Below are positions 61,384 through 64,000 of a DNA stretch of 64,000 bases, piece after piece. Source of the DNA: Paulownia fortunei. Taxonomy: Eukaryota; Streptophyta; Magnoliopsida; Lamiales; Paulowniaceae. The DNA is taken from NCBI GenBank assembly GCA_019321725.1, contig CM033121.1, forward strand, positions 10,416,001-10,480,000, written 5' to 3'. The notes beneath the pieces are model-generated. The model searched no databases and was not told the origin of the DNA. It saw only the letters and a program-made list of their open reading frames with translations. Made by a program: the position numbers and the translations under genes. How positions within the stretch are numbered: the stretch's first letter is position 1; each line of letters opens with the position of its first letter.

Positions 61384-64000
61384 TGTGATACCCGAGTCTC
61401 TTACTACTCACATGGCCAAATATAATTCATGCATTACATGTTAATTTTATATGCTATTTGTATTTCTATTGACATTGCATAATTTATTTCATTTTATACG
61501 ACATTCTTGAATATTAAACTTAATTCTGAAACTCTTGCACGGTATTAGTTATTGAATTTCCTAATCTAAGTAGTTGATTTTATATTGAAATAAGAAGAAA
61601 ATGAGGTGGATCAATATTAGATATAGATGAGATATATAGGTTATAATTTTGGAAGTGTTAAAAGTGTTACTAGTAAGCTTATACGGTTTAATTTGATTTG
61701 ATCAAGTTATTTCAAAAGTATATATTTGTAAATTAGCATACTTGGGATATTGGACATGATATAATGTGATTTAAGTGTCATATTACAATTCCCATATGTG
61801 CATATGATCTTAGAAATGCAAACTAGATAATTCTTTAAGAATCGGATGCGAATCGGTTTGGAGATCGAATGAACGGACGTAGGAATTACCTATGGGAATG
61901 AATGGTGATTAAGATAGGTTGCAACCAAATAAAAATAGATGAGACACACAAGATTAGGGCTGCAAGATAAGAGAGAAAATCAGATTTGCCATTTACTTGC
62001 CACCTCATGCTTTCTTATTAAGCTTAAGCTAACATCTCAAGCTAACACCTCAAACCCTTCACCCTTAAGAAACGACCAGACCCTCATTTCAGCCATTTTC
62101 ATCTTCCAAACACACACCTTAAGGTCTCCAAGTGATCCAAATTGATTCCAAGTTGAAATAAAAGCAAGAAAAGCAAAGAAGAAGTGATTACCATCAAGTT
62201 AGCCTCAAAACCTGCATAGGTAACACTTATCTACAGTTTTGCCTTTGGTTTTCAGATTATTATGAATGGTTTTATGGTTTATTAAGCTTTCAATATCTCT
62301 TATAAAAGTGTTAGGAAGTTTTTAGTTAGACTTTGGTGCACAAAGAAAGGGTCATCTTACTGTTTTCTTGTGTTTTAGGCTTCAAAAGTGTATGGTATGT
62401 TGAATAAAACCTATAATTATTACCATTTACATGACCATATATGAGTTAAGAGTATTGGAATGAATTTTTATCAGTTGGAAATTGAAATAGAGAATGATAT
62501 TGGAGAAACACTCAAACTGCCAAAAGAGCAAAATCTGTTTTGGTGTACTGTGAAGGAAACTGAATTAAGGAGCTAAATCCATTATTTTTTGTAATAATAT
62601 GACCTGGTTGTCTCCTTATATATGCTATCTAAGTATGGTGAAAATTTTGGAGTGATTGAATATACTTAAGGGTGCCAAAACCATTAATGTCATGAAGTGT
62701 GCAAAACTGTCACGGTAGGAAACAATCTGTTTCAGTATGTCGTGAAGAGAGCTGAACTTGGGAAGCTATATCCGTTATTTTTAGCAATTCTATGATATGG
62801 TTACATTTATATACATGTTATATAAGTGTGGTAAAAATTTGGGAGTGATTGGATATGGTTAGGGATGTTAAAATTATCATGCAACTAAACTTGACAGCAA
62901 GAAAATATGAAAATGTGAATCTGCCACATTTGATCACTTAGCATGTTTCAACCTTGATATGTTGCTATTGAGTGTTAACAATTAGGTACATGCTATTAGA
63001 GTTATAATACTTCAATTACATGATGTTTGCATGTATTTAAGATGAGAAATTGAGGTATTTGAGGGGCTATATTGGGTTCTAGTTTGTGAAAGCTTGATTG
63101 TTAGCTTATAGCTTGGTGTTTAAGGTCTAGTATGAGAATTTGTGCTTTCAACTTGCCAAATTGGGAATGGTGCTTGATGTTGGGTAATATTACAGGCTAT
63201 TTTACATCTAAGGTTGGAGAGGAATACTAAACAAATTTAGACTAAGCCACCAACCAAGTGAAAGGTAAGTAAAGATTCATTTGCAACTACAATGCATAGA
63301 CATAGTAGATGTGTGAATTATATGTAATATCATAAATCATATGTGCATAGTAGAGGGCTCTCCATTGAGCATACATACATGGGCATTGTCATTAGCACGT
63401 GCATGCATCATATACTAGCATTGTGATAAATCTTGCATTGCACGGCATGATTCAGAGAAAGAAAAATGTTTTGTTGACCACTACTAGTGTACCGAAGCAT
63501 GCATAGATTTGCATGGTGTTATGCATGGATTTGCAGGTTCGCGTGCATGGATTTGCATGCGTATGAGTATGCATGGATTTACATACTTATATGATTATTG
63601 GCCATTGGATTATGGCGGTATACAGAGCTCTTTTCCGGTGCATGAGATAGTAGCGTTGGTCAGGGGTCCAAGAAAGAAATGATTTTGAGAGAAATATTTT
63701 GATGCATAAAATTGCATTGTGAGCATAGCATTTTGAGTTGCATGACTTGATATTGTGGATTATTCTTTGACATGCATAATCTTTACTTGCTGAGCGTTAG
63801 CTCATATAGTTTATGCATTGTAGGTGAGTACAATGATACTTGAAGCATCTTTGGCTGGCTGGTCGGCTGTTGGAGCTCCTGCAGGTGTTTGAGAGAGTGT
63901 GTACATGGATGACGACCTGTTGGGCTATTTTGTTGGCTTGTTATATTTTGAGTCTGGTGTATTATGTTTTTAAAGATTGGTACTATATTTCTCTTTTAAA
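61384..64000 (+). mobile_element. Element D: long LTR related to the Tekay-like family, truncated by window end
   Basis: Starts TGTGATACCCGAGTC directly after CCTTC, interrupting element C. At least 2.6 kb without a coding frame. It has the TGAGC/GCTCA hairpin (63791-63804) followed by a TGCATTGTAGGTG stretch, as in the Tekay-like LTRs. The end is not in the window, so LTR length and target duplication cannot be confirmed. Confidence 0.65.
63480..63595 (+). repeat. Short imperfect repeats with GCATGGATTTGCAT core
   Basis: Four to five closely spaced copies of (T)GCATGGATTTGCATG-like sequence. They contain CATGCA (RY-type) and ATTTGCAT (octamer-type) words within the LTR. A regulatory role is possible but only inferred. 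Confidence 0.6.

Noticed and set aside
1..64000. CRISPR arrays, rRNA genes, bacterial-type operons or a 5S-containing Cassandra element
   Set aside because: No regular short repeat-spacer arrays and no rRNA or 5S-like blocks were seen. The window is plant nuclear DNA.

Overview
The window is nuclear DNA of a plant, most likely a woody eudicot. It is AT-rich, its host gene is split by GT-AG introns, and LTR retrotransposons fill most of the rest. Species cannot be read from it. One host gene is present, in two copies: a nuclear nucleoplasmin-like/FKBP-type peptidyl-prolyl isomerase of the plant FKBP43/FKBP53 type. I reconstructed it as 17 coding exons (885 codons) at 3180-11464 and again at 20348-28627.

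Layout. 1-14853 is copy 1 of the gene region: a TRIM, a small MITE-like element, the FKBP gene, an AT-rich 3' flank, an old gypsy-type repeat, and the start of a long LTR. 14854-14953 is a run of 100 N. 14954-32016 repeats the same region. The 5' part (14954-20909) differs by scattered substitutions and indels and carries two extra insertions, a 2278-bp solo LTR and a DUF4283-like LINE fragment. From 20910 to 32016 I see no difference from copy 1 at a constant offset of 17163 bp, and the identity stops exactly at the N gap. This looks more like an uncollapsed haplotype or contig-overlap artefact than a true tandem duplication.

31828-64000 is mostly nested retrotransposons. They are: a 2214-bp solo LTR (TSD TTCTC); an 11.25-kb Athila-like Ty3/gypsy element at 34096-45344 (TSD CTCAT) with decayed gag and pol; remains of an antisense Tat/Ogre-like gag element around it (45350-47420); a Tekay/Del-like element at 48671-52800 (TSD CGTAA) with a rearranged, nearly deleted interior; a GC-richer noncoding repeat region (52801-55486); and a nest B (55487), C (57557), D (61384), each inserted in the one before and running off the window.

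The most unusual item is a degenerate, intronless LONELY GUY (LOG, cytokinin-activating phosphoribohydrolase) sequence at 42110-42770. It lies inside the Athila-like element between integrase and the 3' LTR, next to a second decayed ORF I do not recognise (41146-41883). It looks like host-gene capture by a retrotransposon. The FKBP gene is also notable for an intragenic tandem duplication (exons 6-9 repeated as 10-13) and for conservative replacement of several active-site aromatics of its FKBP domain.
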